34,190 nucleotides of DNA, from positions 1 to 34,190 of the forward strand of contig JAOHEK010000028.1 of assembly GCA_028097405.1 (NCBI GenBank), read 5' to 3'. Below, piece by piece: positions 1 to 8,672 of the stretch. How positions within the stretch are numbered: position 1 is the first letter of the stretch; each line of letters begins with the position of its first letter. The position numbers were made by a program, and so were the translations under genes. Below the pieces are notes generated by a model. That model worked only from the letters and a program-made list of their open reading frames with translations, had not been told where the DNA came from and made no database searches. Origin of the DNA: Paracoccaceae bacterium. GTDB lineage: Bacteria > Pseudomonadota > Alphaproteobacteria > Rhodobacterales > Rhodobacteraceae.

Positions 1-8
1 ATCGCCCG

Positions 9-1466
9 TTGTTTTCGAAGTATAAAAAAGGTGACGAAGGATCCGGAACGCCGGCTCTGAAGTCAGTTCCAGGTGGCCAGGATCAAGGGACACCCAACGT
101 CCCAGTTGCCACTGAAACCGCAGTTCAGGCCACGCGCCGTGCGAAAAGCAGGACGACTGTGCAGGTGGCGCCGGTTGATAAAGACCGCAAGCGGAAAGAG
201 CGTTTGGGCGAGATCAAGTTGGAGCTTCACAAGCGCCTCTTGGACAACCTCAATCTGGCCGCGCTGGAAACAGCGACGGAAAGCGATCTTCGTTCAGAAA
301 TCGTTGCCATCGCTGGTGAGGCGTTGGACGAATTGGGCGTCGTTCTAAATCGGGAAGAGCGCCAGACGCTGAACCAAGACCTTTACGACGAGGTCACCGG
401 ACTTGGCCCGCTTGAGCCGCTTTTGAAAGACGACAGCGTCAACGATATTCTGGTTAACGGTCCGAACCAGGTCTTTGTGGAACGCTCGGGTAAGTTGGAA
501 CTGACCGATACGCACTTTAAAGACGAACGTCACCTATTGCGGATCATCGACAAGATCGTGTCCGCGGTTGGACGTCGGGTCGACGAATCAAACCCTTATG
601 TTGATGCTCGTCTTGCGGATGGGTCGCGTTTCAACGCCATGGTTCCGCCGATTGCGGTGGACGGTTCGCTGGTGTCAATTCGTAAGTTTAAGAAAGAAAA
701 GCTTGCGATCGATGACTTGGTGAATTTTGGCGCCTTCACAGAAGAGATGGCAGCCTACCTGCAAGCTGCGGTGGCGACACGTCTGAATGTGATCGTCTCG
801 GGCGGTACTGGTTCCGGTAAGACGACAACGCTCAACGCGCTGTCATCTTTTATCGATAACGACGAACGCATCCTGACGATTGAGGATACAGCGGAACTTC
901 AGTTGCAACAGACACACGTGGGCCGGATGGAAAGTCGTCCGCCGAACGTTGAAGGCACCGGCGCTGTCACGCAGCGAGATTGTCTAAGAAACGCGCTTCG
1001 TATGCGTCCGGACCGGATCATCGTGGGTGAGACGCGTGGCGAAGAAGTTATCGACATGCTTCAGGCCATGAACACTGGCCACGACGGTTCGATGACAACG
1101 ATCCACGCCAACTCGGCGCGCGATGGTGTGTCGCGTTTGGAAAACATGATCGCGATGGCCGGTATCGATATGCCGCTCAAAGCAACACGAAGCCAGATTT
1201 CATCGGCTGTGAACTTGATTGTTCAGGCCTCGCGCTTGCAAGACGGTTCACGTCGCATGGTCTCGATCACGGAAGTGACGGGCATGGAAGGTGAGGTGAT
1301 CTCGATGCAAGAGGTTTTCCGTTACCAACGTGTGGGTCTGACACCTGACAACAAGATTATCGGCCATTTCACGGCCACTGGCGTGCGCAGTCACTATTCA
1401 GAGCGCTTCAAAATGTGGGGTTACGACCTTCCAAGCCAGATTTTCGAACCCTTCGCGGCGGAGTAA
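9..1466 (+). CDS. cpaF: Tad pilus secretion ATPase CpaF/TadA
   Basis: This is the cytoplasmic hexameric ATPase that powers Flp/Tad pilus assembly (type II/IV secretion ATPase superfamily, GspE/VirB11 branch). An N-terminal variable linker (about residues 1-65) precedes a helical segment and the ATPase core. Visible motifs are Walker A GGTGSGKT (265-272), an Asp-box region with TIEDTAELQ, and the Walker B-type [14 protein letters not shown] (about 333-346) followed by the His-containing [10 protein letters not shown]. The length of 485 aa is normal for the family. The TTG at 9 gives the expected MFSKYKK start, but the frame stays open to the window edge and no ribosome site is visible in the 8 upstream bases, so the start is provisional. 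It is first in a tight run with tadB (6 nt gap) and tadC. The pilin, cpaB, rcpA and cpaE/tadZ genes of a normal tad locus are not in the window and presumably lie upstream. Confidence 0.96.
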   Translation: MFSKYKKGDEGSGTPALKSVPGGQDQGTPNVPVATETAVQATRRAKSRTTVQVAPVDKDRKRKERLGEIKLELHKRLLDNLNLAALETATESDLRSEIVAIAGEALDELGVVLNREERQTLNQDLYDEVTGLGPLEPLLKDDSVNDILVNGPNQVFVERSGKLELTDTHFKDERHLLRIIDKIVSAVGRRVDESNPYVDARLADGSRFNAMVPPIAVDGSLVSIRKFKKEKLAIDDLVNFGAFTEEMAAYLQAAVATRLNVIVSGGTGSGKTTTLNALSSFIDNDERILTIEDTAELQLQQTHVGRMESRPPNVEGTGAVTQRDCLRNALRMRPDRIIVGETRGEEVIDMLQAMNTGHDGSMTTIHANSARDGVSRLENMIAMAGIDMPLKATRSQISSAVNLIVQASRLQDGSRRMVSITEVTGMEGEVISMQEVFRYQRVGLTPDNKIIGHFTATGVRSHYSERFKMWGYDLPSQIFEPFAAE

Positions 1467-1472
1467 GCCAAA

Positions 1473-2441
1473 ATGGTCATTTCTGCAGAACCGCTGATTT
1501 ACGGTCTGATCTTCTTAGCTGTCCTGGCACTTGTTCAGGGCATCTATCTGACAGTTTTCGGCAAATCGATCTCGTTAAACAACCGGGTAAACCGCCGTCT
1601 CGACATGCTCGAGAAAGGTGCCGGACGCGAACAGGTGCTGGACCAACTCCGAAAGGAGATGTCCCAACACATGAAATCGAAGTCGATTCCACTTTATTCG
1701 ATTTTGGCGGACAAAGCGCAGAAGGCTAATATCGCCTTCACACCTGGTCAGTTGATCATGGTAATGGCGGTGCTAACGATCGTGGCCTTCTTCCTTCTTA
1801 GCTTTGGAACAGGCGCTTCGCTGGCGATCCGACTGGTGATTTCGGTCATGATGGGCGTGGGCGCTGTTTTTGTCTGGGTCAACAATACCGCGAAAAAGCG
1901 GCTTTCCATGATCGAAGAACAGCTGCCGGATTCGGTGGAACTGATGGTGCGAAGCTTGCGCGTTGGCCACCCCTTTATGTCAGCCTTGCAAATCGTTGCA
2001 AAAGAAGTCCCCGACCCGATGGGTTCGGAAATGGGCGTTATTTCGGACGAAGCCGCTTATGGCCGCGATGTGGGCGAAGCGCTGAAAGCCATGGCTGACA
2101 GGCTGGATATGCAGGATATGCGCTTCCTTGCAGTGGCCGTGACGATCCAACAGACATCGGGTGGTAACTTGGCCGAAATTCTTGCTGGTCTGGCAAAAGT
2201 TGTTCGGTCGCGCTTTCGACTGTTTCGCCGGGTGAAAGCCATTACAGCCGAGGCCAAGTGGTCGGGCATGTTCCTGTCGGTCTTCCCGATCGGGGCGCTT
2301 GTAATGATCAATGTCATCCAGCCGAACTATTATGACGAAGTGCGAGAGACAGCCGCCTTTATCCCAGCTTGTCTGGTCGTTGCTGGCTTCTTAGTTGTGA
2401 ACATCTTTGTGATGCGCATGCTTGTGAACATTAAGGTCTAA
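1473..2441 (+). CDS. tadB: Tad pilus inner-membrane platform protein TadB
   Basis: This inner-membrane platform protein of the Tad pilus machine pairs with TadC and is the counterpart of GspF/PilC. It is 322 aa, the usual size. It has an N-terminal membrane segment (about residues 6-28), a hydrophobic pair in the middle (about 88-135), a cytoplasmic T2SSF domain (about 155-265, with EEQLPDSVELMVRSLRVGHP and QQTSGGNLAEIL) and a C-terminal hydrophobic pair (about 267-320). The ATG lies 6 nt after the cpaF stop, and GGCGGAG inside the end of cpaF serves as ribosome site. Gene order cpaF-tadB-tadC is diagnostic of tad loci. Confidence 0.95.
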   Translation: MVISAEPLIYGLIFLAVLALVQGIYLTVFGKSISLNNRVNRRLDMLEKGAGREQVLDQLRKEMSQHMKSKSIPLYSILADKAQKANIAFTPGQLIMVMAVLTIVAFFLLSFGTGASLAIRLVISVMMGVGAVFVWVNNTAKKRLSMIEEQLPDSVELMVRSLRVGHPFMSALQIVAKEVPDPMGSEMGVISDEAAYGRDVGEALKAMADRLDMQDMRFLAVAVTIQQTSGGNLAEILAGLAKVVRSRFRLFRRVKAITAEAKWSGMFLSVFPIGALVMINVIQPNYYDEVRETAAFIPACLVVAGFLVVNIFVMRMLVNIKV

Positions 2442-2445
2442 GTCC

Positions 2446-3447
2446 ATGGAAAAAATCCTTTCTCTTCTAGATCAGGCAAACACCACGCTGACCGAACAAT
2501 TCGGCGAGCTTGGACCCCTGTTGATCATCGGCGTTCTGGGCCTGTTCTTAGTCCTGTTAACGCTGCCCATCCTGCTGAAAAAGCAAAAAGACCCTTACGA
2601 TCAGCTACGTGCAGCCGCACGCAACCAAGGGACAGCTGACGACGATAAAGCCAAGCTGCGCCGCGGTGGCGGTAAAAATGGCAATAAGTTGGAGAAATAT
2701 TCCTCGTTTCTCGAACCGCAGGACGAAAAACAGTACTCTGATACGAAACTGAAGCTTCTGCAGGCCGGGTATCGCTCGAAGGAAGCTGTTCGAACCTACC
2801 ACTTCCTTCAGTTCGCCTTGGGTATTCTGTTTCTTATTTTAGGCAGCATCTACGCGATCTATGCGAGCGCCACAGGCGAACCGACAACGCAATCGATGAT
2901 CATGTCGGTCCTTCTTCCGGGTGTCGTCGGCTACATGCTGCCAAAATACTGGGTGACCAAACGCCAGCAGATGCGCCAGGAGGAAATCATCAATGGTTTC
3001 CCAGACAGTCTTGATATGATGTTAGTTTGCGTCGAAGCTGGCCAATCGCTTGACCAATCGATTGTTCGTGTCGCGAAAGAAATCAAATCCGGTTATCCGT
3101 CTTTGGCGGAGGAATACGAACAGATTGCCAACGAAATGAAAGCCGGTAAGGATCGGATCACGGTTCTGCGCGACATGTCCGAACGTGCAGGCGTGCCAGA
3201 TGTGGCCAGTTTCGTCACCGTTTTGATCCAGTCGGCCAGTTTTGGTACGTCCGTTTCGGAAGCACTTCGCGTTTTTTCGTCGGAAATGCGCGATAAACGT
3301 ATTCTTCGGGCCGAAGAAAAGGCAAACACCTTGCCGACCAAGATGACCCTTGCCACAATGATGCTGACAGTGCCGCCACTTCTGATTATCCTAATCGGGC
3401 CGTCTATCCACGGAATCGCAACGACACTGGCGGCGGCAAGCTTCTAA
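2446..3447 (+). CDS. tadC: Tad pilus inner-membrane platform protein TadC
   Basis: This is the second GspF-type inner-membrane platform protein of the Tad system, 333 aa. It has an N-terminal membrane segment (about residues 22-45), a charged cytoplasmic linker rich in Lys and Arg, a central hydrophobic pair (about 124-165), a T2SSF domain (about 185-305, with NGFPDSLDMMLVCVEAGQSLDQSI and VTVLIQSASFGTSVSEALR) and a C-terminal membrane segment. The GFPDSLDMMLVCVEAG motif is typical of TadC. The ATG starts 4 nt after the tadB stop, so the genes are almost certainly co-transcribed and co-translated. Confidence 0.95.
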   Translation: MEKILSLLDQANTTLTEQFGELGPLLIIGVLGLFLVLLTLPILLKKQKDPYDQLRAAARNQGTADDDKAKLRRGGGKNGNKLEKYSSFLEPQDEKQYSDTKLKLLQAGYRSKEAVRTYHFLQFALGILFLILGSIYAIYASATGEPTTQSMIMSVLLPGVVGYMLPKYWVTKRQQMRQEEIINGFPDSLDMMLVCVEAGQSLDQSIVRVAKEIKSGYPSLAEEYEQIANEMKAGKDRITVLRDMSERAGVPDVASFVTVLIQSASFGTSVSEALRVFSSEMRDKRILRAEEKANTLPTKMTLATMMLTVPPLLIILIGPSIHGIATTLAAASF

Positions 3448-3455
3448 AGGTTTGA

Positions 3456-4028
3456 ATGGGCATACAAAATTTAATTTGGGCAGGACCTGCTCTGCTGGCC
3501 TTGGCCGCTTGCGATACCGCAGGCGGCCTTGATCCGTTAGAAAACGGGGGGTTTGCACCAACAGGACGCCCCACATCAGAGCAATCCGTCGACGGGTTGA
3601 TGGTTGGCCATCGCCTGATGGCGGCTGGTGAATACGAATTAGCGCTCAAATCCTATCTACGGGCGGCCTCGGAACAAGGCGTGAACGTTGACGTGCTATC
3701 GGCAGTTGGGTCAGCCAATTTGCAACTTGGCCGACTAGGCCAGGCCGAAGAGATCCTGCGCCGTGCGACAGAATTGGATGAAACTTTCCCGCCCGCATGG
3801 AACAATCTTGGGGTCGTTTTGATGGAAACGGGGCAATATGGCGAAGCCAGTCGTGTCTTCCGTGTCGCATTTGCCCTTGATAGCGGCCAAAGCGCGGAAA
3901 TCCGCGAAAACCTCAGCTTGGCTCTCGCAAAAGTCGAAAATCCTGAGTATTCTGACGAAGAAGAGTTTCGCCTGGTGCGACGCGGTCCGGGGTTCTACCG
4001 GATCTTGTCCACAGCAGAGAACCCGTAA
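3456..4028 (+). CDS. tadD: TPR lipoprotein TadD-like
   Basis: This is an outer-membrane lipoprotein with tetratricopeptide repeats. In Tad systems TadD acts like the pilotin/PilF proteins that help place or stabilise the secretin RcpA. The N-terminus has a hydrophobic stretch ending in LALAAC, a lipobox with Cys19 as the predicted lipidation site and Asp at the next position. TPR units span about residues 50-150, including LQLGRLGQAEEILRRATELD and ETGQYGEASRVFRVAFALD. The length of 190 aa is short but normal for Rhodobacterales TadD. It begins 8 nt after the tadC stop with an AGG ribosome site. The role is inferred from position plus domain content. Confidence 0.85.
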   Translation: MGIQNLIWAGPALLALAACDTAGGLDPLENGGFAPTGRPTSEQSVDGLMVGHRLMAAGEYELALKSYLRAASEQGVNVDVLSAVGSANLQLGRLGQAEEILRRATELDETFPPAWNNLGVVLMETGQYGEASRVFRVAFALDSGQSAEIRENLSLALAKVENPEYSDEEEFRLVRRGPGFYRILSTAENP

Positions 4029-4070
4029 AGGGGCAAACCGGGCGGACAAGAGCAGTAAGGGAAGATGACC

Positions 4071-4925
4071 ATGCGGTACGCCGGAATACTGACACTATGT
4101 TTTGTGGGCACGTTTGGACTAACGGCCTGCAACCAATCAAGCTCGAGTGGTGACATCGAAAAGGCGCTCGGAGACGTGAACGTCATCGATGAAACCAACC
4201 TAAACGAAGTCATGCTAACCGCAGCCGATCCGCGCGAAGCCGTGACATATTTTTCGCAAGCATCAGCTGCAAACCCGGACAGGATCGATCTGAAACGTGG
4301 TCTGGCGATTTCTTTGGTACGCGCCAATCAATCACGCGCAGCCTCTAAAGCCTGGCAGGATGTGCTGGCTTTGCCCGGTTCCACCAATGAAGACCGTATC
4401 GAATACGCTGATGCCCTGATTCGCGCCAACGATTGGCAAGCCGCAGAAGCGCAGCTTAATCAGGTGCCCCCCACCCATGAGACATTCAAGCGCTACCGTC
4501 TTGAAGCGATCATCGCCGATAGCAAAAAAGAATGGAAAAAAGCTGACAGCTTTTATGAAATCGCTATTGGTCTGACCACCCGCCCATCGGGGACACTGAA
4601 TAACTGGGGTTACTCAAAACTTACGCGTGGCGAATACGTCGAAGCAGAAAAGCTGTTCGCCGAAGCTTTGACCTATGACCAAACTCTGTTCACGGCCAAG
4701 AACAACCTAGTTCTGGCGCGTGCAGCGCAACGTAAATATGATATGCCCGTTGTCCAGATGACCCAAACAGAACACGCCGAACTTCTTCACACGGCTGCGC
4801 TGTCCGCCATCAAACAGGGCGACATCAACACGGGCAAAGCGCTATTAAGCGAAGCTATTTCCACCCATCCGCAGCACTTCGATACGGCGGTGCGTAGTCT
4901 TGAAGCGCTTGATAACGCGGCCTAA
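4071..4925 (+). CDS. Second TPR lipoprotein of the tad operon
   Basis: This is a tetratricopeptide-repeat lipoprotein and the second of two in tandem. From the ATG at 4071 the protein is 284 aa and begins MRYAGILTLCF, with lipobox LTAC placing the lipidated Cys at residue 20. An in-frame ATG at 4065 would add two residues, but the ribosome site AAGGGA at 4057-4062 is only 2 nt from it and 8 nt from 4071, so 4071 is preferred. Repeats are spread over roughly residues 60-250, for example WGYSKLTRGEYVEAEKLFAE. Such a second TPR gene between tadD and tadV is common in Rhodobacterales tad loci. The exact role is unknown; a secretin-pilotin or periplasmic scaffold function is inferred. Confidence 0.85.
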   Translation: MRYAGILTLCFVGTFGLTACNQSSSSGDIEKALGDVNVIDETNLNEVMLTAADPREAVTYFSQASAANPDRIDLKRGLAISLVRANQSRAASKAWQDVLALPGSTNEDRIEYADALIRANDWQAAEAQLNQVPPTHETFKRYRLEAIIADSKKEWKKADSFYEIAIGLTTRPSGTLNNWGYSKLTRGEYVEAEKLFAEALTYDQTLFTAKNNLVLARAAQRKYDMPVVQMTQTEHAELLHTAALSAIKQGDINTGKALLSEAISTHPQHFDTAVRSLEALDNAA

Positions 4926-4937
4926 CGGAGACCACCG

Positions 4938-5423
4938 ATGACTATCGACTGGTCCACCGCCGCGTGGTTCCTGCCCTTTGTTGTACCGATTACAATCTGG
5001 GTCGCGTGGAGCGATATGGCCTCGATGAAAATTCCCAATAAGGCCGTTCTGTCGTTAATGACGGTCTTTTTGGTAATCGGCCTGATCGCATTGCCATTCG
5101 ACGAATACCTTTGGCGTTGGTTGCATTTTGTGGTGATTTTGGCGGTCGGGTTTATCTTCAGTTCGCTGGGGGCAATGGGCGCAGGCGATGCGAAGTATGC
5201 GGCAGCCATGGCGCCTTTTGTCGCGCTCTCGGATGCAGCGCCGTTTATGTATCTTTTAGGTGCGACCATCTTGGCGGCGTTCATTTTGCACCGGCTGGCG
5301 CGCGCATCCTCGATCAAAGATCGCTTCCACAGTTGGGAAAGCTGGACCCACAAGGCCTTCCCAATGGGATTTGCGCTGGCGCCTGCATTGATGTTTTATC
5401 TGCTGATCGGTCTTATGGGATAA
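4938..5423 (+). CDS. tadV: Prepilin peptidase TadV/CpaA
   Basis: This is an inner-membrane aspartyl protease (A24 family) that cleaves the leader of Flp prepilin and of the TadE/TadF pseudopilins. Both catalytic aspartates are visible: D26 in SDMASMKIPN and D84 in the GAGDAKY motif (GxGD type). The 161 aa form five or six hydrophobic segments. It lacks the N-methylase domain of PilD-type enzymes, as is normal for TadV/CpaA. GGAG at 4927-4930 is the ribosome site. The gene closes the + strand pilus operon and faces the convergent gene at 5432 with only 8 nt between, and no terminator hairpin is visible there. Confidence 0.93.
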   Translation: MTIDWSTAAWFLPFVVPITIWVAWSDMASMKIPNKAVLSLMTVFLVIGLIALPFDEYLWRWLHFVVILAVGFIFSSLGAMGAGDAKYAAAMAPFVALSDAAPFMYLLGATILAAFILHRLARASSIKDRFHSWESWTHKAFPMGFALAPALMFYLLIGLMG

Positions 5424-5431
5424 CCGCCAGC

Positions 5432-7051
5432 TTACGGCGTCACAGTGAACAAGGCGTAAAGATCGTTGTCGCTAACCAGCGTCAAATCCGTATCAGCCTC
5501 ATTCAGTTCCTTTAGCATGATGCGCCGGATTTTGGCGACAAAAACACATTTTGGAACCATCAAATAGTCGGCATTCTCAAGACCAGTTAGCCCGCCATAG
5601 TACCAAGGCGCCCCACCGTCGAGCGGTTTGAACGGGCCGAACATCCACAGTCCGGCCAAAATGTCCGCAGGCAGGACCTGATCGTCACTTGTGACACCGT
5701 CCGCGCGCAGTTCTTCTGCAATTCGCTCTAGATACGCGCGCGACCCGGCCATCCATTCGCAATGTGGGAAGCTAATACCGTTTAACTCGGACAATGCCGA
5801 GCGATCGACCTCTTCTGAATAGCGTGACCAGTTTGGATCGACCCGATCCCTGTGGACCTGAGCAGTCATGGTCTGGGCACGGTCACGCCGAATGAAAATA
5901 TCCTGATGCCCACGGTCATCGGGAAGCATCGGCATGAAGCGTGTTTCGTCCATGCTTGCATGGGTAATGGTCGACGTGGCGTTGGCAAACAGCGACGGAA
6001 AGCTCACAGCCAAGGCCATCCAAGCCGCACCGCTCATCAAAAGGCGAAGGTCATGACCAGCGATCTGCCCAACGCCCACTTCGGGGCGAAGTGCAAAAAT
6101 CACAAGGGCAAGGAACCAAATCCACTGCGGGTCATTCCCAAAGTTCTGATACGTCACGTAGATAAAGCCGGGAACAAGCAATAGCATCGCATAGCCCGCC
6201 ACCTCTTGGCCGCTGCGCCGGATCATGAAAATGGCGGCGATCCCAACCAGCGTCGCGCCGATCATCTTCGGCGCAGCGATGCTGTCATTCAAAGTCAGAC
6301 CAGCGAACGGACGCACTTCGGAACCCGAAACCAAGATTAGATCACCCAGATAGGCGGGCCAAAAGGCAAATCCTTGCAAAACCGTCGCCACGACCGCCAC
6401 ACCGAGGCCGCCTAAGGCCACCGCCAACACGCCTTTGCCACGCCAACGCAAAATGACAGCGACCAAGACAGCTGGGCCAAGAGCCACAAAAAATGTAACC
6501 TTCAAAAGTGCAAGTGTGGCGCCCAATACCCCAATCAATAGGCCGTCAAGAACAGGCCGTTCGTGTGGAGCGGGCAATATGGCCAAGGCCAATGCAACAA
6601 AACTGATCGCCCAAGCCCACCTGTTGTAGTGTACCGAAATAGACACCCCATCCGACGCTGCACCAAAGTTTAGCGACAAAACCAACCCAAGCACCAACAC
6701 ACCGAACAACCAAGCCAAGGGCCGGCTAAATCTTGTGACACAAACATAGATGACAAAGGGCAGCAGAACGCTTGCTAGGCTTAATTGTGCGAAAATTATC
6801 GCAGATCCGACCGGGAAACCTGCATCGATAAAGGACGAAATCGGCAAAAACGCCAAAAATCCAAGAGGTAGCGAAAAATCGAGATGCGGCCGCATCCCTG
6901 CTTCGATCCGCAAAAGGATATCCAACAGATGATAGGTGTCGCCTTCGTGTGTATCAAGAAAGAGGCCTTCTTTTAGCACAGATAAACCGCCAAAAGCTGC
7001 AATAAACAAAAGAAATCCCGCAGTAAGCACAAATGGGTTTGGTCTGCTCAT
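5432..7051 (-). CDS. Polytopic GT-C-like membrane protein, function unknown
   Basis: This is a multi-pass inner-membrane protein of 539 aa from the ATG at 7051. That start has AAGGA six bases upstream; a TTG at 7081 would add ten residues and is less likely. Residues about 8-360 contain ten or more hydrophobic segments and the rest is a soluble domain. The loop after the first membrane segment holds DTHEGD (residues 33-38) and then PHLDFSLPLG. This resembles the acidic first-loop motif of GT-C glycosyltransferases that use polyprenyl-phosphate sugars, so transfer of a sugar to an envelope or pilus acceptor is possible. That is an inference; no specific family is recognised. The gene is convergent to tadV and divergent from the AAA+ gene. 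Confidence 0.7.
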   Translation of the reverse strand: MSRPNPFVLTAGFLLFIAAFGGLSVLKEGLFLDTHEGDTYHLLDILLRIEAGMRPHLDFSLPLGFLAFLPISSFIDAGFPVGSAIIFAQLSLASVLLPFVIYVCVTRFSRPLAWLFGVLVLGLVLSLNFGAASDGVSISVHYNRWAWAISFVALALAILPAPHERPVLDGLLIGVLGATLALLKVTFFVALGPAVLVAVILRWRGKGVLAVALGGLGVAVVATVLQGFAFWPAYLGDLILVSGSEVRPFAGLTLNDSIAAPKMIGATLVGIAAIFMIRRSGQEVAGYAMLLLVPGFIYVTYQNFGNDPQWIWFLALVIFALRPEVGVGQIAGHDLRLLMSGAAWMALAVSFPSLFANATSTITHASMDETRFMPMLPDDRGHQDIFIRRDRAQTMTAQVHRDRVDPNWSRYSEEVDRSALSELNGISFPHCEWMAGSRAYLERIAEELRADGVTSDDQVLPADILAGLWMFGPFKPLDGGAPWYYGGLTGLENADYLMVPKCVFVAKIRRIMLKELNEADTDLTLVSDNDLYALFTVTP

Positions 7052-7185
7052 GCCCCATCCTTTTCCATTTTTTGGCCACAATAGCCGGTCATGTTCTAAC
7101 TCGCAAAGGTGTGTCAGCGCTTATTGTCCAAATTCGGGCAACAGCGCAAAGCACCATGACTTTTATTGTGAGGCAGGGTCCGCCG

Positions 7186-8496
7186 ATGAATATGGAAACT
7201 CCGAATGTCGTAGCCCCACCGGCGCCGCGCTCGATTGACGGCATGCAATTGCCGGTCGTGATGATGCGCGACATTCTCTTGAAAACGATCTTCCGAATGA
7301 ACGTCGAAACGTGCGGCGAATTGGCGGTAAACATCTGTTTGCCAATCCCCGTGACGCAAGAATTGATCGATATGGCACGCGATCAAAAGCTGTTACAGTC
7401 GACGGGTACGCTGCATGCGAACTCGGGCGGAGAGATGGGCTATCAGTTAACCGATCAGGGCAAACAACGCGCGCTCGATGCTTTAACCCAGTCCGAATAT
7501 TACGGCGCAATGCCGGTACCGCTTGCAGTTTATGCCGAGCAGGTCAAACGCCAGTCGATCCGAAATATCCACGTCACCCGCGACCAGTTGCTGGGCGCTA
7601 TGGGCCATCTTATCCTGCCTGACGAGCTTCTGGATCACTTGGGGCCTGCGGTTGGTGCCGGTCGATCAATCCTGATGTACGGCCCTCCCGGTAACGGTAA
7701 GTCCTCAATCTCGAACGGTATTCGCGACGCACTTGGTGATAAAATCTATATCCCACGCGCCATCGAATATTCAGGTCAGGTGATCACCGTCTTTGACCCC
7801 ATCGTTCACTCTGCCGCCGAAGAGCAAGTTGACGATCCGAATTCGCTGCGCCGCTCATCGGGCCGCTATGACACCCGCTATGTACTATGCGAACGCCCAA
7901 CAGTGATCACCGGTGGTGAACTGTCGTTGGCGATGCTGGATCTGGTCTACAACCCGACGGCGCGAACCTATCAGGCACCGTTGCAGTTGAAGTCGACCGG
8001 CGGCATTTTCATCGTGGATGACCTTGGACGACAGGAAGAACCGCCACAGGCCTTGGTCAACCGCTGGATTGTTCCACTGGAAGAAGCCAAGGACATCCTT
8101 GCGCTTCAGTCGGGCGAAAAATTCGAAGTGCCCTTCGATACGCTTGTGATCTTCTCGACCAACTTCCACCCGAACGAGATTTTTGATAAAGCGGCCCTGC
8201 GCCGGATCTTCTTTAAGATCAAAATCGACGGGCCGGATCAGGAAGACTATCTAAAGATCTTCGCCATGGTTGCGCGGAAACGCAAAATTCCGCTGGACGA
8301 GGATACCTTGGTCTATCTGATCAAGGACAAGTACCCAACGATCGACAACATCTATGCGAACTATCAACCCATCTTCTTGGTCGACCAGATGATCGCCATC
8401 TGCGAATTCGAAGGCATCCCCTACCAGATGTCACCCGAATTGATCGACCGTGCTTGGGCCAACATGTTCGTCAAAGAAGAGAAAATCGTTCACTAA
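7186..8496 (+). CDS. AAA+ ATPase associated with the tad region
   Basis: This is a cytoplasmic AAA+ ATPase of 436 aa from ATG 7186 (MNMETPNVV). Walker A is GPPGNGKS (166-173), Walker B is GGIFIVDDLGR with the acidic pair at 278-279, and a sensor-1-like IFSTNFHPNE follows, with ALRRIFFKI acting as arginine-finger region. Residues about 15-110 look like a winged-helix or adaptor domain. In-frame ATGs at 7033 and 7156 would extend the N-terminus, but 7033 lies inside the coding region of the divergent gene; 7186 has AGGG 8 nt upstream. To my knowledge this protein is strongly conserved in Rhodobacterales and often lies close to tad genes. Its substrate is unknown; remodelling of a pilus or envelope complex is a guess. 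The gene ends at a strong intrinsic terminator. Confidence 0.85.
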   Translation: MNMETPNVVAPPAPRSIDGMQLPVVMMRDILLKTIFRMNVETCGELAVNICLPIPVTQELIDMARDQKLLQSTGTLHANSGGEMGYQLTDQGKQRALDALTQSEYYGAMPVPLAVYAEQVKRQSIRNIHVTRDQLLGAMGHLILPDELLDHLGPAVGAGRSILMYGPPGNGKSSISNGIRDALGDKIYIPRAIEYSGQVITVFDPIVHSAAEEQVDDPNSLRRSSGRYDTRYVLCERPTVITGGELSLAMLDLVYNPTARTYQAPLQLKSTGGIFIVDDLGRQEEPPQALVNRWIVPLEEAKDILALQSGEKFEVPFDTLVIFSTNFHPNEIFDKAALRRIFFKIKIDGPDQEDYLKIFAMVARKRKIPLDEDTLVYLIKDKYPTIDNIYANYQPIFLVDQMIAICEFEGIPYQMSPELIDRAWANMFVKEEKIVH

Positions 8497-8532
8497 ACAC
8501 AATTGAATATCGCCCCGCGTTGCGGGTCGATC

Positions 8533-8570
8533 AGCGCGCCCTTGCTTAAGCGGGGGCGCGCTTTTTTTTT
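8533..8570 (+). terminator. Intrinsic terminator after the AAA+ gene
   Basis: Bases 8534-8545 pair with 8550-8561 (GCGCGCCC against GGGGCGCGC, two G-U pairs, loop TTAA), giving a 12-bp stem. Nine T residues follow at 8562-8570. This is a textbook Rho-independent terminator 37 nt after the stop codon. Confidence 0.93.
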
Positions 8571-8672
8571 GCGCGCCTAAAACATCGAAAACCCGCTTAT
8601 TCCAATAGGCCGCGCAGAATGGTAAACCGCCACAGTGGCGACCCCCCGAAATGCGCCCGTGAAAGATGAGTG

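Noticed and set aside
7033..7185. N-terminal extension of the AAA+ ATPase from 7033
   Set aside because: It would overlap the start of the divergent membrane-protein gene and precede the conserved MNMETPN start.
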